Part shown: in pieces, positions 15,080 through 16,150 of the stretch
How positions within the stretch are numbered: position 1 is the stretch's first letter
How the letters are laid out: every line of letters starts with the position of its first letter
Assembly: GCA_002414205.1 (NCBI GenBank)
Contig: DHYQ01000103.1
Coordinates: forward strand, 22,987-39,136
From: Gallionellaceae bacterium UBA5126
Lineage (GTDB): Bacteria; Pseudomonadota; Gammaproteobacteria; Burkholderiales; Gallionellaceae
Direction: 5' to 3'
Length of the DNA stretch: 16,150 nt
The notes under the pieces: generated by a model
What the model saw: only the letters and a program-made list of their open reading frames with translations
What the model was told of the DNA's origin: nothing
Databases searched by the model: none
Program-made: the position numbers and the translations under genes

Positions 15080-16150
15080 TTAGCGGCTGACCTGCACCAG
15101 GTCGCCATCGTTGAGAAAGCCCGCACCGCTGTTGACCACGCTGGCTTGGGCGGGCAAGCCGCTGCGGATTTCCACCCGGTTGTCGGCGCGGCGACCCAGG
15201 GTCACTTTTTGCTGCTGCACGCGGTTGTCCTTACCCAGCACATACACGTAAGCAAAGCCGTCGCGCATCACCACCGCGCTGTCCGGCAAGGTGCTGGCCG
15301 CTGCCGCGCCGAGGTCAAAATCGCCCTGCACAAATTGCCCGGCGCGCAGTTGCGCATGCGGCGGCAAGGCCACATACACCAAGCCATTGCGACTTTGCGG
15401 GTCGATGGTGGGCGCGATGCGCACCACTTGCCCGCTCAGGCTGTCGCTGCCCACGCTGACGCGCACTTTCTGGCCGATTTTTACGCCCGGCAAGGCGTTG
15501 TCCGGCAACTCGGCACGCCATTCCAGTTTGCTCTGACGAATCAGGCGGAACAACTCACCGCCCGCCTGCATCACCGCGCCGACAGTGGCGCTGCGGCTGG
15601 AAATCAGCCCGTCATCCGGGGCCAGCACGCGGGTGTAGTTCAGGCGCAATTGCTCGGCGGCCAGACGTGCCTCGGCGGATTTCAGTTGCGCACGGGCGCT
15701 GTCGGCGCTGGTGGCCAGTTGCTGCAACTCCTGCGCACTCAGCGCGCCGCTGTCCTTGACCTGCTGCGCCCGTTGTAAATGCCCGGCGGCATCAGCGAAG
15801 CGGGCTTGTGCCTCGTCGCGGGCGGCGATTTGCTGGCTCAACGTGGCCTGCGACAACTCATCGGCAAAGCGCGCCAGCACCTGGCCCTTTTTCACCGTAT
15901 CGCCGACATTCACCGCCACTTCCGCCAGGCGCAAACCACCCACTTCCGCGCCGACGATGGCCTCCTGCCAAGCCTGCACCGCGCCGTTGGCCTGCACGCG
16001 CTGCGGCCATTGCCGGGTGTCAGCCGTCGTCACCATCACCACCAGCGCGGGTTTCACGGCTGCCGCAGCGGGCGCGGATTTTTTGCCCTTGTTGATGCCC
16101 ACCGCGACGGCAATCACCGCCACCACCGCCACGCCAATCAAAATGTGTTT
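15080..16150 (-). CDS. RND membrane-fusion (adaptor) protein, 5' end off window
   Basis: The last 356 residues of an HlyD/AcrA-type periplasmic adaptor. The reading frame stays open to the right edge with no ATG inside the window; the visible N-terminus is KHILIGVAVVAVIAVAVGIN, a membrane anchor that should lie only a few residues after the true start. Then come a lipoyl half (VGAEVGGLRLAEVAVNVGDT and KGQVLARF), an alpha-helical hairpin rich in Gln and Ala, the second lipoyl half (APDDGLISSRSATVGAVMQ), a beta-barrel (VRVSVGSDSLSGQVVRIAPT) and a membrane-proximal domain ending GDLVQVSR. It bridges the inner-membrane pump encoded 12 bp downstream to an outer-membrane channel whose gene is not in this window. 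Confidence 0.93.
   Translation of the reverse strand, partial: KHILIGVAVVAVIAVAVGINKGKKSAPAAAAVKPALVVMVTTADTRQWPQRVQANGAVQAWQEAIVGAEVGGLRLAEVAVNVGDTVKKGQVLARFADELSQATLSQQIAARDEAQARFADAAGHLQRAQQVKDSGALSAQELQQLATSADSARAQLKSAEARLAAEQLRLNYTRVLAPDDGLISSRSATVGAVMQAGGELFRLIRQSKLEWRAELPDNALPGVKIGQKVRVSVGSDSLSGQVVRIAPTIDPQSRNGLVYVALPPHAQLRAGQFVQGDFDLGAAAASTLPDSAVVMRDGFAYVYVLGKDNRVQQQKVTLGRRADNRVEIRSGLPAQASVVNSGAGFLNDGDLVQVSR

Noticed and set aside
13835..15778. A 647-codon plus-strand open frame opposite the RND pump genes
   Set aside because: It is antisense to two well-supported genes, its translation is dominated by His, Gln, Arg and Gly as expected from the opposite strand of high-GC coding DNA, and it shows no domain motif.

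Overview
The window reads as chromosomal DNA of a Gram-negative proteobacterium, most likely a betaproteobacterium. Evidence: an RND efflux pump with a periplasmic adaptor, an Anbu-type proteasome-like operon, an EVE-domain gene and generally high GC in the housekeeping parts. The genus cannot be fixed from sequence reading alone. Nearly all core genes lie on the minus strand. One AT-richer stretch of about 4.5 kb (about 7435-12005) carries the only plus-strand genes.

Layout, left to right. (1) 1-113: the start of an EVE-domain protein gene that runs off the left edge. (2) 172-2426: a translationally coupled pair, a PlsY-like acyltransferase followed by a GNAT / class-V aminotransferase fusion, with a good sigma-70-like promoter at 2583-2611. 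(3) 2652-5813: a three-gene operon of circularly permuted ATP-grasp, alpha-E protein and Anbu peptidase. The transglutaminase-like gene often found in this operon is absent. (4) 5912-6670: a TSUP-family (TauE/SafE) membrane transporter. (5) 6683-6785: two copies of a REP-like palindromic repeat. (6) 6749-7401: an intact winged-helix-like regulator/antitoxin-type gene followed by the truncated start of its usual nucleotidyltransferase partner, with a clear promoter and a palindromic operator candidate. (7) 7654-11972: a two-gene cassette on the plus strand. The first gene encodes an 1140-residue protein with a divergent SIR2-like N-terminus, a Walker-A P-loop NTPase core and a long helical C-terminus ending in a small beta-rich domain. 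The second encodes a 299-residue mostly helical protein and is coupled to the first by an ATGA overlap. (8) 12008-16150: an RND efflux pump (inner-membrane transporter plus membrane-fusion protein), the adaptor running off the right edge.

The most interesting region is the two-gene cassette. Its large sensor-like architecture (SIR2-like head, NTPase switch, helical-repeat tail), foreign base composition, orientation against its surroundings and position beside a broken toxin-antitoxin-like locus fit an anti-phage or other conflict system related in design to SIR2-STAND (Avs5-like) or DSR proteins. Its SIR2-like motifs are atypical: the GAG-type motif reads GQD and the usual catalytic His position appears to be Phe. 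No known system is matched with confidence. The call is an inference from motifs and context; no database search was possible.

A second item is the PlsY plus GNAT-aminotransferase pair, which may make an acylated amino lipid or similar product. A third is the Anbu operon, reduced to three genes, with an 11-bp direct repeat at the place where the transglutaminase gene would be expected.
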